Source of the DNA: Patiria pectinifera
Taxonomy: Eukaryota; Echinodermata; Asteroidea; Valvatida; Asterinidae
DNA length: 64,000 nt
Reading direction: 5' to 3'
NCBI GenBank assembly: GCA_029964075.1
Contig: CM057129.1
Coordinates: 22,001,430-22,065,429 of the forward strand
Shown: positions 27,501 through 35,498 of the stretch, one piece after another
How positions within the stretch are numbered: the first letter of the stretch is position 1
How the letters are laid out: the number at the start of each line of letters is the position of its first letter
Made by a program: the position numbers and the translations under genes
The notes under the pieces: model-generated
The model's database searches: none
Seen by the model: only the letters and a program-made list of their open reading frames with translations
What the model was told of the DNA's origin: nothing

Positions 27501-30500
27501 TGAAATTCTTTAGGCTTCTGAGCAACTAGTGGCAAACAGATGTAAAATGCAATAGCCCTAACCCCCTCAATGCTCTGAAATCACCCCGGTGGTTTTGGAG
27601 GATTGAGGCTGTATGATAAAACCATTTTGGTTGATTTTCAGGGATGCATTGTGTGAAGGTCGTAAGCTGTACCCTGCATTGTTTATGTTCAGCCATGCAT
27701 AATTGAGGGCTACATTGTACTGGACATCATTTGGGCAGTTAAAGTATTTTGTAGGATTAAGGGTGGATTCTAGTAAAAAGGGCCTAGGCGGTTAGGGTTA
27801 ATGTGACGTCTTGTAGAGACTTAGAGCTTGACTACAACTCTAGAACCTGATGGCTTTTTCATCAGTGCATTAAGTCATCAGAAGGCAAAATTCCGCTTTC
27901 CTTAGAAAAAGAAACCCTCCCCTTGTTCCTTTCTACCCCATCCATTCCCTTTGATCTTCACCCACATTGGTCTGTCCCCTATATTATCCCTCTTTTGTGT
28001 TTCTCCTGCCAACCTTGCTTTTGTATCCCCGACATGTTTTTTCTTGTACCACTTATATTTGCCTCTGAAGCAGGTCTTGTTAAGCACTTGTGGAGTGCTG
28101 TGGCCTCGTGGTTAAGGGCACTGGATTCGTGGTCTGTGGGTAAAGCTGCGGGTTGTGGGTTCAAGTCCATCCGGGGTCATGGTGCGTGTGCCCTTGGGCA
28201 AGGCACTATGTCACTCATTGCTTCTCTCCACCCAGGAGTAAATGGGTACCTGTGAGGGCAGAGATGGTTATTGTGATTGAATAAGCTTGATTGCGCCTAA
28301 CAGGCAGCATCCAGCTTTATACTCCCCAGGGAGCTAAGATGGTATTTGGAATGTTTAATTGGCCCAATGATCAGGGGTAATAATAATACTGTAAGCGCTG
28401 TGATTTAGTTTACTAAAAAGAGCGTTCTAAAGAGCGATTATGTTATTATTATTATTATAAGACCGAAACATCAGGCCAGCTAAATTTTGTTGATTTCTTT
28501 AGAGAAAGACAGCAAACTGGATTTTACCAGAGGCAAGTGTTTCCACAGACCATGGTGATGCCAGCATTCCAGCCAAACACAGCGGTGGGGAAATTGAAGG
28601 CCGTGATGATGCCGGTGTGCCCACGAGGATTCCACTGCTCAATGAGGGCGTGGCCTGGTCCTAGATACAAAAAACAACAACATAAACCATGAGACTACAC
28701 CGAGTACACTCACCAGTACAGCATGTCCCAAAATACCTGCAACCTTTTTTTTGCAAGGCTCTAGCGTCTGACGGAAACACGTACCGCCATTATTTTTATA
28801 TCATTTTAAAGCTTGGAATCTAAACTTTATCCCTGGCAAGTATTGGTTTGATATTTAAAAGACTGTTAAAATGATTCGTGTTCAAATTAAGGCATGTCCA
28901 AAACAAACTCAACTGATTTCAAGGAAAATCGATGATGCGGTACATCATGATGAAAACTGGAGTCACACTTTGAGCGCGCTTTTTGAATAGATACATACTT
29001 GCACGTGAATTTCAAAACTGAATTTGAAACGAAGAACAATATTGTGAATTCATTTAAGGTGTAGTTTACGTGGATTGAAAAGAATAGGAAACACAGAAAG
29101 TAAAATGCAACGAGATCGTCACATCATGAACATGATGAAGCATTTCCACATTATAAAAAATGTGCGTGATTGATTTTCCTTGAAATCGGTTGAGTTTGTT
29201 TTTGGCATGCCTATATTTGAACACGAATCATTTCAAATCCCTTTCGAAAACCAAACCAATACTTACCAGGGATAAAGTTAAGATTCCAAGCTTGAAAATG
29301 ATATAACAACAATGGCGGTATGTAATTCTGCGGCGACAGTAGAGCCTCGCCAAAAAAATGTTGGGGGTATTTTGGCACATGGTGTATATTAAACTACAAC
29401 TCCACCCCACAACAAATTCTACGGGTCAAAGAAAAACTGATGTCAGAGAACCAGAGTTGTTATCCACTCAATCACAAGTCAAATCACAAGTCAAGAGAAA
29501 CAAGGGATGGAAAATGACAAAGACATGCTTTTATCACATTTCACTCTCAATTGACTTGATATTTGTGACAGACTTGTGACTGACAAGTAACGACTTGAGA
29601 CAACTTGATTACAACTCCCTTGAGAACAGTCAGGGAAGTATAATGTTTCTTCAGCGCTCATAAATTCCCTGACTACTTTTTCAGTCTCCTCTCGACTCTA
29701 AGCTAAGGGAGGACGCATCAGTGGTCACACATAACACCAAGGATATACCAATATACCAATTGAAAATTCATGTAACGTTAGACATTACATGTCAGTCAAG
29801 GGGGGAACAAATAGACCAAGTCTAACCTCTGAGCCCAAAGTTCCAGAAGTATTCCGTAAGTAGCAGTATACAAGGGCATTGCTAGAGGGCTTGTGTACTG
29901 TGGGGAGTTACCCTCTCCCCTCATCTGCCAAGGAGGTCATGTTTGCATCGGATTCGGTTAGTTTGTTGTTTGTTTGGTTGGTTGGTTGGTTGGTTGGTTG
30001 GTTGGTTTGTCTGTTAACAAGATAACTCAAAAAGTTATGGACGGATTCCCAAGGGGTGATCCTTGGTACAAGTACAATCGATTAGATTTTGGAAGTGATC
30101 AGGATCTGGGTCTGGATCCAGGATTTTTTTCACCATTTATGCGAGTATTTCTTTTGGTTGTACTGACAATATGGCGGGAATTGTTAAGCCTTGGTGGAGG
30201 TTTGCGCTCTCCGAGTGCTTTCTAGTTCTTTTTATTTTGGCAGGCAATATTGTATACCTGTATGCTGAACCGTGTGTCTGTTGGGTCGTTATGAAATGCC
30301 ACAATGATTAGCAACACCCACCCTTTTAATCAAACAGCTAGTGCGCATTCACCAATTCGACCACAGCTTTTGTTGAGGTGACCACAAAACCTCAAACTTG
30401 GTCAAAAGCACTTGATGATAACCAAAGGTGGGTTGGATTATTGGCTAATCTACAACGGTCCTTTCCGTCACCAGATTTATTCCCAAACCGACTGCTGCAT

Positions 30501-33500
30501 TTTTAAATGGTTGATACTTACGTTCTGAGGGCAGGACTCGCCCGCCAAACATCCTGGACAGCCCGACCGCAAAGTCGCAGACGTCAATGAACTCTTGAAT
30601 CTCGCCCCCTCCTTCCGCTACAATCTTCCCCACCTCCAGTGACAACTGTGATATGAAAGAAGTACATACAGCTCAAACAGGTGAATTTTTTAGTTTGAGG
30701 GTTTTGGGAGATGTACGCAGCCCCATGTGGAGTGATCATGACTATTATAAACTCCAAAGGATGTGTTATTCTCATAAAACCGGAGGCATTAACTCAAACT
30801 TTAGGTCAGAATTGATATGTACTCATGAGGGTCACAGCATACTGATTGAAATGTTGTAGTAACAAATTAAGGTCTCTTCTTTTCTTGTTAATAGACACTC
30901 GTTCGAATGTTAAGCATTTGTCTTATTTACAGTTTAGAATGCATTTCATTATTTCACTTTGTATAGGCTTAGCAACGGCTAGCCTCGCTTCCCCATCCAG
31001 GGCCTAATTTCATGGCGCTGCTAATTAAAGCACATAATTTTCTGCTAACAGAGCGTCTGTTTAATGGAGACCATAAGCAGTAAGCACAACCTGCTGTTGT
31101 AGTCTGCAACTAGGCAGTTGCATATTTTGTTACACTAGGCAGGCTTCAAAACTTGAAAGCTGTAATATTTTGATGCACTGGGCCTGGTTTCTACACAAAA
31201 TAACATGTGGGTTTGAGGTACATGTAACTGATGGATTTCAGATAAACCGACAGCAAGAGCCCAAACGCTCCCTTCTGTGGCAAGGGTTTTAGACAGAAAA
31301 GCTTGACATTGACAGCTCAGGCTTCAATGCTAATTTGAAATTTGTCTATATCTTTGGTTCTTCTCGGAGTCACATTTGTGAGTTACGTTGTTACGTCTGC
31401 GAAATTCCCCCGATTTTCAACTTTCTCCCCATTTTCAACTTTCTCTTTATATAGTTTTTATAATTGAAAATACAGCTCACATAATTATAAAAACTATCTA
31501 TAAATGTAGCTTTCAGTACAAAACAACTTTCATGTTTATCTTTTGTCACAATCAAGTAGGTACACGTAAGTCTTGCAAAGAAAAATGCAACACAATACTC
31601 CAACAAGGTCCTTTTGCGTTTTCACTTACCAATTGTCCAATTGCATTTTTCTTCACTCGCAAAGCATCCCCAATCTGACGCACAATTTCACCACGCTGGG
31701 GCGCTGGCAGCTTTTAAAGAAACAGAGCAAGTTTTTTTTTTTTTCTGATTAAAAATACCAGATAAAAAGCTCTGTCATTTGCAGTCCAATCATTTACAAG
31801 AAATCTCTGAAGCCTTATTGAAACATAAGTCAGTTAACATTCATATTGAAAAACTTTTATTACACCAATGCATAAATAACCTGAGACAGTTTACCCACTG
31901 CTATTGGTCGTGAGCCCGTCACGTTGGTGGTTTTAAACAGCTCATAAAACACCGGCTGGTTTTAAACACTTTCTCCTGCAAGATTCTTAGCACTACATGC
32001 GAGGAACATACCATAGATATGGCCAGAGGGGTGTTTCACGAACTTGTCAAAACAAAATCATTGAAATTTTGTGAGTTTTTGACTTGTTTTGTTTTTTAAC
32101 CAAAAGGTATTTATGAACGGGAATAAATAATGTGCTTGGCCAGTATTAAACAAGTACGTGCCTGGTCGCGGATAACGGGTTCGGCTCGGGCCATTATCGC
32201 GTCCAGGCCCCTAGCCAGTTTGAAACGTACCGGCCAAGCACAAATTCATTCCCTTATTATTAAGTTAAAGAGTTGCAGTCAAGTCCTCAAGTGTCAAGCT
32301 ATTGACAAAGATATTCCTGTTGTCACTGTTCAGGATTTGTAACTGATGACCTGACTTGTGATTTACTTGTGAACAACTATACAGATTGGCTTGTGATTGG
32401 CTTCATACTTATCTGTAAAGTTCCCAGCCTATCGTGTTTCTGTGTCCTGACTTGGGTGTATACCATAAACACATACACTCAAGAACTGGACACCAATCTA
32501 TTAAAAATGCAAATCACACATCAAACACATTCAAAACAATTTACTCACATCTGCCCACACCTGCCAGGCCTCCTGGGCATTCTTAACGCCTTCATCATAT
32601 TCCTCCAGGGTAGCCTAAATGAAAATAAAAATACTGAAAAATGTACAAGCCTAGGTACGACAGCTGCCGGGGGGGTAGGAGGCAATCAGGTGCAGCACTT
32701 AACAGGTACTAAAAGGTACATTGTCTATTTCACTGACAAACCCGCGCAAACGTGTATACCTTTAAGCTGGTTTAACGATGCTTTGGAAATTGAGGGATTG
32801 CGTTTATCCCAAACCTAAAAGTGTTTCTTAATCTGTCAACACCATGCAGTAAATAAATGGTAACTAATTTGGACTGAGGCCAACAACAGCTCTAATATGA
32901 GGGGAAATCAAGGCCCCATAAGGCTCTCGTTCTTTGCATTGTGCATCAGTTGTTGTAGTTACGACGCACACCTGCATGTCGTCACAAGTATGGGGATGTA
33001 TGTTGAGAACAGGGTCTCATATTCGATCGTGGGACGCTCTCGCCCTGGTGGTTTGAACATGGCGTTCTCCGCGTTCAAAACATGCAAGAACAACACCCCA
33101 TGAAGAAGAACGGATGTCCCAAAGCTCGGGTACAACTACTAATCCAGTGAGCACTGTTCCACATGTACCATTTGTTTTTCCATGCTCTACACAGTGCCAC
33201 GCAGCATATCAATATGTCATGTTAACTTTCCACATTAGTTACCTGTCTGACAGTTGCAATAGGCTCTCCATTTATGGGGCTGTAAGATGTGATAACCTGA
33301 GGAAGGAGATAATAAAATGTGTTAACTGCACTGTGCAACCACTGGGGCAGACTTGTCACTGTCAACACTTGTTATACACTGTTTAAAGGGAAAATACAAC
33401 ATTTGCAAACATCAAAAAATGAAATGATCAAATTATCACGAAATACCTTACTTAATTGTTAGGGACTGACAGTCTAAAGCATCCTTTAAAATCGTGGCTC

Positions 33501-35498
33501 CTGGTGGGCTGACATTTTCAAGAAAAACTGTATTTTTCCAAAGCTGGTCGGCCGACCAGCGTTGGAGAAAACTGGGGTTTTTTTTAAAACTGTTCTTAAT
33601 TTTTCATATTTAGTTATTCTGACTTTTCTTTGCAATTGATCACACACCTGTGAAGGGGTACAAGCCTGCTAGACTGATTTTCTGACCTTAAAATTCCCCA
33701 AAGTGTATTAATTGCTTTGTTTCATCTTAAGTGGTGTCAGGGAATCAGACTACAAGAACATGATAGGTTTGCTTGGTTTTTCCAGCATATACAAGCCCAA
33801 AACATGAAACAAGTCAGTTTAACAATATTTTATATAACATACTAATCCTCCAAATCCATTTATTTCTGAAAATTGCAGCAAAAGCAAATGTTGTACATTC
33901 CCCTTAAGTCTTCAGCCCTTGTATAAATTGTTACATTTCAGGTATTTGCTCACTCCATCAATCAAGAAAACCAAAGATGGGGCAGTTTCAGGAGTAACAG
34001 GCAGGGTGGTGTTGGACGGCACAATGGCTAAATTAAAAGTTTATTTCATCAGTGTCAAACTGTCACATGTCAATTTGTACAAAGGACTGACACCATTTAT
34101 GTCTCCTTATACGCACTAATCCCCTTTTTTTTGGGGGGGGTAGCTATCCCATTTTTGTAGGCGTATTCTATTGGAAAGAATGTGGCATCCTGATGACACC
34201 AATAGACAAACATAAACAGTGAGATTGTCAGGTTTCATTGATTCTCATATTATAGCCTTTTATATGGAAACACTGTCACTGTAAGAAATTCTCCAAGAGA
34301 CTTGTGGGAAAAATGTCCCCAAATTTTACCATGTTTCCATCTATAAACAAAATAGTTTAAAAGTTTTCTGGGGGTAAGCTATCCCATTTTTGTAGGCGTA
34401 TTCTCTAAACGTATTGGAAAGAATGTGATATCCTGAATCCTGATGACACCACAATTATCAAGTTGCATTGCTTCTCAGATAACAACCCTCATATTTTTCA
34501 TATGAAACAGTGTAAGAAATCAAAGACTTGAAGTTGTATGGAAAATGCCACAATATTTTACCATGAAAACAAAAATTAAAAAGTATTTCAGAAAAATGTA
34601 CCTTATCACACAACAACAACCTCGACAAGTAAACAGTCATGACAGTTGAAAATATACACACATCTTTATGCTTAAAATTAATCCAGGTAGCCTATTAATA
34701 TGAAAATATCATCGTTGTAGATAAACTGGAAACGAAAGACATGTCATTTGACGACATGTCTGATGCTGAAACCTAAATTGAAGGAATGAAATAGGTCTAA
34801 TGAAAACTGAGTATAAAATGGCCTCATCATGCCTTTCCAACATTTAAAAAAAAATCACTTCCCAAGGCCTAAGAAGGCTTAAGAAAAATAAGAAGCTTGT
34901 CATAATGTTTATGCAAAACTTGGGTAATGCCTGGGTGGGTATAGGCCTAGCAGTGCCTAGGCCAATTAATTGACGAGTGACAACACGCTCATCAGGAATT
35001 CACATTCTGACATGTCAATGCATGTTCTGATGAGCAAGTCAGCTGGAGTTACAAAATACAAGCTAGGTAGGTCTAGTTTAGTATTAAGTAATTGCTTAAA
35101 TATTATTCGTCAGTTGAGTCCGTAACTAGCCCTTTGGACCAACCCGTTCCAGACACGACTTGCAGTCACATCGGGCCGTGATGCACGATCTGCAGTCACG
35201 TATGTACGTCATGTCAGTCGGGCGGCTTGGTGTAGACGGTATGCCCGCGTGCAGGTACGTACACACACGCGTACAGGGTCCACACACGGTGCTAACTTAC
35301 CTCCCCTTTACCTCCCCATTTTCCTGTGAATGCTCCATGATTTTCCTCTTCGATTCCCAGTTCCTGCAAAAAAGGGTACTTGCCACTGTTTACGAGCAAG
35401 CCTGAGCTATACCTGGCATGCACTACGGAGCAGTTAGCCAGCAAATTTCGGGAACTTCTCACGAACGAAGCTGAGCGCCGTAACATGGAGGCTGCCAT
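586..35498 (-). CDS. ALDH7A1: ALDH7A1 / antiquitin, alpha-aminoadipic semialdehyde dehydrogenase (3' end beyond window)
   Basis: NAD-dependent oxidation of alpha-aminoadipic semialdehyde in lysine breakdown, and of other aldehydes such as betaine aldehyde; mitochondrial and cytosolic in animals. Fifteen GT/AG exons on the minus strand keep frame: 35301-35498, 33243-33296, 32549-32614, 31630-31710, 30522-30645, 28528-28660, 27381-27425, 26177-26254, 24969-25026, 23272-23353, 21886-21980, 11968-12052, 11512-11618, 10554-10670, 586-683. They total 1421 bp (~473 residues) and follow human antiquitin nearly residue for residue. The human protein has 539, so about 67 C-terminal residues lie left of position 1. 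Landmarks: ITAFNFP (exon 6), SFTGSTQ (exon 9), LELGGNNA with the general-base Glu (exon 10), GQRCTT with the catalytic Cys (exon 11), YVEPTI and EAFAPVLYV (exon 14). The start is the first in-frame ATG (AAGATGG context), giving an Arg/Ser-rich presequence. The human internal Met used for the cytosolic form is not present. Identification is by comparison from memory. Confidence 0.96.
684..2747. other. ALDH7A1 intron 14, left part
   Basis: No gene is seen. The stretch 940-1300 is rich in g/c homopolymers and has a hAT-like end (gttccgccgcccctg near 1277-1291) next to two related segments starting taccat at about 965 and 1298. I could not define both ends of an element. The 153-codon reading frame at 1634-2095 resembles no family and has no splice or codon signal; I treat it as chance. 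Confidence 0.5.
2748..3425. repeat. Tandem repeat, three copies of a ~235-bp unit
   Basis: Units start at about 2748, 2982 and 3220 with aaacaagtctttcc, giving periods of 234 and 238 bp. Each unit carries the same order of blocks: tgtccacctttt, a tacatgtac palindrome cluster, gtggcttgctttctt, gggtctcatga, and accagt-catcagt-atctca. The second and third copies are closer to each other than to the first. It is noncoding and lies within ALDH7A1 intron 14. Confidence 0.88.
3426..8060. other. ALDH7A1 intron 14, mid part with minor repeats
   Basis: No gene is seen. Minor structure: a two-copy ~58-bp tandem at about 5405-5500 around gcacatgcatacatg, a short gattgctcgctgtcacca duplication near 5295-5330, and a diverged duplication at about 6590-6960 in which blocks such as aagaatgacctt and ttaagtgc-ctc recur about 250 bp apart. 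Everything else looks like unique AT-rich intron. Confidence 0.5.
8318..8897. mobile_element. Foldback element with ~100-bp inverted arms
   Basis: The left arm from 8318 (acaattcaggtgattcac...) is the inverse of the right arm ending at 8897 (...gaatcgcctgaattgt). The best-matched ~60 bp contain gcagtgcaccaccaagagtt against its complement; similarity weakens inward to about 8420 and 8790. The insertion lies inside an older SINE. Between the arms lies a second SINE (8441-8640). Confidence 0.75.
8441..8640 (+). mobile_element. tRNA-derived SINE head
   Basis: Starts at gatcccgttggctcagtggt, with an A-box-like TGGCTCAGTGG and a B box GGTTCGGGTCCC 50-60 bp further on, as in Pol III tRNA promoters. 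It is followed by a tRNA-unrelated body (tgacacactgagtatacag) to about 8640. The cloverleaf is not intact enough to call a tRNA gene. It is a different family from the 28085/44080 SINE. Confidence 0.7.
9511..9690. mobile_element. Foldback MITE with ~80-bp arms
   Basis: The left arm 9511-9592 (ctcttttcacactctgcc..., gcagagcctcgatctggcaa, ccggttc) mirrors the right arm 9608-9690 (gaaccgg..., ttgccagatcgaggctctgc, gtgtgaaaagag). Arms are ~85% matched with only a short loop, so the whole 180 bp could fold as one hairpin. No coding potential. It lies in ALDH7A1 intron 14. Confidence 0.85.
9984..10513 (-). mobile_element. TTAA-flanked MITE, copy A
   Basis: Bounded by TTAA at 9980-9983 and 10514-10517. 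Terminal inverted repeats are AGGGAATGTACA-cAT and the inverse ATGTTGTATATTCCCT. The internal palindrome-like gtggtcggctgaccac is shared in position with copy C. The TTAA duplication suggests a piggyBac- or Kolobok-type mobiliser. It ends 36 bp from ALDH7A1 exon 14. Confidence 0.85.
11619..11967. other. ALDH7A1 intron 12
   Basis: A short 349-bp intron between exons 12 and 13. The acceptor lies in a C-rich tract (a g-run at 11621-11629 on the plus strand). I see no repeat and no gene in it. Confidence 0.8.
12053..13511. other. ALDH7A1 intron 11, left part
   Basis: No gene is seen. About 12335-12560 is a G/C-homopolymer-rich patch (ggaggggggctcac, cctcccccctcccc) resembling hAT-derived debris, but its ends are not clear. 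A 123-codon frame at 12960-13331 has no recognisable homology. Confidence 0.5.
13512..13795. repeat. 282-bp direct repeat, copy 1
   Basis: Nearly identical over ~282 bp to 14920-15203: I count about two base differences by eye (aagtaact/aagtacct near the start, accaga/acctga near the end). It begins aaccaagta and ends in gtttcgatccaacc-gacga. It codes nothing recognisable. Copy 1 abuts the ~450-bp repeat. Confidence 0.9.
13796..14240. repeat. ~450-bp interspersed repeat, copy 2
   Basis: Same order of blocks as 22092-22542: agctcagctt-agctgtatatt, atttcaaatcaaaa-ttgctga, gcgatgtcgcgcactgatcc, gacgaattatagcaacc, ttcacagggagtttagtccc, gcaaatgatggactc. Copies 2 and 3 differ by scattered changes and a small duplication in copy 3. 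No transposase remnant. Confidence 0.85.
14641..14895 (+). mobile_element. tRNA-derived SINE
   Basis: The head gtcatggcctagcggttaag holds an A box; the B box GGTTCGAGCCC follows ~60 bp on. The body has cttaagcaaggcactcaacc and ccttcggatgggacgttaag, a composition typical of animal tRNA SINEs. It ends in a taaatata-like tail near 14890. Oriented opposite to ALDH7A1. It is one of several SINE families in the window. Confidence 0.78.
14920..15203. repeat. 282-bp direct repeat, copy 2
   Basis: Second copy of the 13512-13795 segment in the same orientation, 1.4 kb away. Between the copies lie the ~450-bp repeat and a SINE. The near identity means a recent duplication or gene conversion. Confidence 0.9.
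15204..16331. other. ALDH7A1 intron 11, no gene seen
   Basis: AT-rich intron with a C run at about 15470-15481. No open frame of note, no clear repeat ends. Confidence 0.6.
16332..16692. mobile_element. Harbinger-like MITE, copy 1
   Basis: Inverted ends GGCC-A(n)-GTCTCCGGTTTCTGGTATG and the complement CATACCAGAAACCGGAGAC-T(n)-GGCC. Flanks are TTA on both sides (ctTTA|GGCC, GGCC|TTAca), the 3-bp duplication of PIF/Harbinger elements. The body contains gtggtgcggtgacgcggc, cttcaaatgtcggctgatga and gtgcagcagcaggattccag, shared with copies at 22835 and 44865. Non-coding. Confidence 0.9.
16693..18164. other. ALDH7A1 intron 11, no gene seen
   Basis: AT-rich unique-looking intron. No convincing frame, RNA or repeat boundary. 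Confidence 0.6.
18165..18366. mobile_element. 202-bp foldback MITE
   Basis: Ends are ATGGACCGATCCAGTAAGC and the inverse GCTTACTGGATCGGTCCAT, extended by c-gcccc/gggg-c. The interior holds a tandem pair of tccgacatgcgtgcac-like 20-mers and several cgtgcgc palindromes. No target duplication was recognised. Confidence 0.82.
18367..20149. other. ALDH7A1 intron 11, no gene seen
   Basis: Unique-looking intron with T-rich stretches at 19620-19680 and 19978-20005. No gene or bounded repeat seen. Confidence 0.55.
20150..20395. repeat. Two-copy tandem repeat, ~125-bp unit
   Basis: Blocks cagt-ata-gga, ccagttt-tgc-tgtaatcttta-aatgtacctg and ggcagtttag-a-att-ttta-a recur at about 20150-20265 and 20278-20395. 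A third partial start follows at 20390 (gaggattagtaagcttcaagttt). Diverged, noncoding. Confidence 0.65.
20417..21590. repeat. Cluster of inverted gatccacc/ggtggatc repeats
   Basis: Contains gcgttcccactt three times plus its near-inverse tagcgggaatgggg at the right end. Copies of ggtggatcaagatccgg and gatccacctttt occur in both orientations (20451, 20525, 21417, 21463, 21538). The palindromic block ccaccaattgggggatctg recurs at 21385, 21500 and, inverted, 21551. It looks like one or two nested non-autonomous DNA elements whose ends start GCGTTCCCAC. Boundaries are uncertain. Confidence 0.6.
21886..21980 (-). CDS. ALDH7A1: ALDH7A1 exon 11: catalytic cysteine exon
   Basis: This exon encodes [15 protein letters not shown]...[13 protein letters not shown]. 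The Cys in GQRCTT is the aldehyde dehydrogenase nucleophile that forms the thiohemiacetal; the family GQ-x-C context is intact. It is preceded by 1.3 kb of intron and followed by the 9.8-kb intron 11 (12053-21885). Phases fit exon 10 (phase 1 donor) and exon 12 (phase 0). Human antiquitin has the same residues with GTAGQRCTTARRL. Confidence 0.93.
22092..22542. repeat. ~450-bp interspersed repeat, copy 3
   Basis: Third member of the family at 1-262 and 13796-14240, same orientation. It contains an extra local duplication of cttcttaagaagca near 22363-22390. It lies in ALDH7A1 intron 10, 110 bp beyond the exon 11 acceptor. Confidence 0.85.
22835..23179. mobile_element. Harbinger-like MITE, copy 2
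   Basis: Same ends (GTCTCCGGTTTCTGGTATG and its inverse) and internal blocks as copies at 16332 and 44865. The right flank is TTATG and the left flank ATTAT, again consistent with a TTA duplication. The left tip reads gccccccaaaaaa rather than ggccaaaaaa. It ends 92 bp from the exon 10 donor. Confidence 0.87.
23399..23891 (+). mobile_element. TTAA-flanked MITE, copy B
   Basis: TTAA at 23395-23398 and 23892-23895. Ends AGGGAAGAATATACAACATT and inverse AATGTTGTATATTCCCT. Shares internal blocks with copies A and C: gacagtctaaagcatcc, catatttagtta, gtgtcagggaa/ggtcagggaaccagact, aacaagtcagtgtaacaata. It starts 45 bp upstream of the exon 10 acceptor. Confidence 0.87.
23892..24968. other. ALDH7A1 intron 9, no gene seen
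   Basis: No repeat boundary or gene recognised. A 102-codon plus-strand frame at 24638-24946 is open but resembles nothing. Confidence 0.55.
25027..27380. other. ALDH7A1 introns 8 and 7 around exon 8
   Basis: Apart from exon 8 (26177-26254) no gene is seen. About 25418-25500 carries a member of the CCTCAATCCTGCAAAATCC repeat (here aggattttgcaggatta-gg). About 25860-26010 is a run of near-palindromic gaacc/ggttc words (ccggttctcg, agaacccggtagaaccgg). Confidence 0.5.
27556..27801. mobile_element. MITE with ccctaacc ends
   Basis: Ends CCCTAACCCCCTCAATG and inverse-like CCTAGGCGGTTAGGGTTA. The interior has ttttggaggattgaggctgt, ccatgcataattgaggg and ttttgtaggattaagg, shared with 40100-40512 in the opposite orientation. 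Non-coding, in ALDH7A1 intron 6. Confidence 0.65.
28085..28400 (+). mobile_element. tRNA-derived SINE
   Basis: Head gtgctgtggcctcgtggtta (A box) and GGTTCAAGTCC (B box), then gtgcccttgggcaaggcac, cttctctccacccaggagta, actccccagggagctaagat and an aataataat tail. The same family occurs in reverse at 44080-44433 and, split, at 8090-8990. Confidence 0.82.
28722..29381. mobile_element. 660-bp foldback DNA element with ~220-bp arms
   Basis: Ends CATGTCCCAAAATACCTGC and the inverse of CATGTGCCAAAATACCCCC. Arms continue inward with ccgccatt-tt-ttatatcattt, aagcttggaatct-aactttat, gtgttcaaat-aggcatg and caaactcaac-gatttcaagg, matching their complements at 29165-29345. The two arms are about 80% alike, so the element is not new. 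No transposase seen. Confidence 0.85.
29961..30225 (+). mobile_element. Helentron-like element with (TTGG)n start and CTAG hairpin end
   Basis: Begins in (ttgg)n at 29973-30008, followed by gttaacaagataactcaaaa and ttatggacggatt. It ends with ggtttgcgctctccgagtgc, a short imperfect hairpin, then tttCTAG|TT. A 3' hairpin a few bases before CTAG, with insertion next to T, is the terminal layout of Helitron/Helentron elements. I recall very similar repeats from many animals, but cannot verify that here. Confidence 0.6.
30226..31629. other. ALDH7A1 introns 5 and 4 around exon 5
   Basis: Besides exon 5 (30522-30645) no gene or bounded repeat is visible. A pair of near-identical tcaactttctc words lies at about 31417-31445. 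Confidence 0.55.
32119..32253. mobile_element. 135-bp foldback element
   Basis: GGGAATAAATAATGTGCTTGG at the left is mirrored by ggccaagcacaaattcattccc at the right. The interior is itself weakly palindromic (gtacgtgcctggtcgcg against aggcccctag-ccag...gtacc). Found in ALDH7A1 intron 3. Confidence 0.72.
32615..33242. other. ALDH7A1 intron 2
   Basis: A 628-bp intron with a short g run near 32667. No gene or bounded repeat seen. Confidence 0.6.
33387..33903 (+). mobile_element. TTAA-flanked MITE, copy C
   Basis: TTAA at 33383-33386 and 33904-33907. Ends AGGGAAAATACAACATTTGC and inverse GCAAATGTTGTACATTCCCC. It includes a strong internal palindrome gctggtcggccgaccagc at about 33543. Same orientation as copy B. 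It lies ~90 bp upstream of the exon 2 acceptor of ALDH7A1. Confidence 0.87.
34130..34605. repeat. Two-copy tandem duplication, ~245-bp unit
   Basis: tagctatcccatttttgtag is followed in both copies by gcgtattct, ttggaaagaatgtg, atcctgatgacacca, and then tctcatat...tatggaaac and ttttaccatg. Copies start at about 34140 and 34376. Diverged by small indels. ALDH7A1 intron 1. Confidence 0.82.
35301..35498 (-). CDS. ALDH7A1: ALDH7A1 exon 1: mitochondrial presequence and N-terminus
   Basis: Sixty-six codons ending in phase 0 at a gtaagt donor. The first ~30 residues ([16 protein letters not shown]...) have several Arg and Ser and no acid, as expected of a matrix-targeting peptide. The mature enzyme resumes at [19 protein letters not shown], matching the YAWLKELGLREENEG stretch of the human enzyme. 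No ATG lies near SSGLLVN, where human antiquitin has its second, cytosolic start, so only the mitochondrial form is visible from this exon. The reading frame stays open upstream of the ATG but without another ATG in the adjacent 60 bp. Confidence 0.9.
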
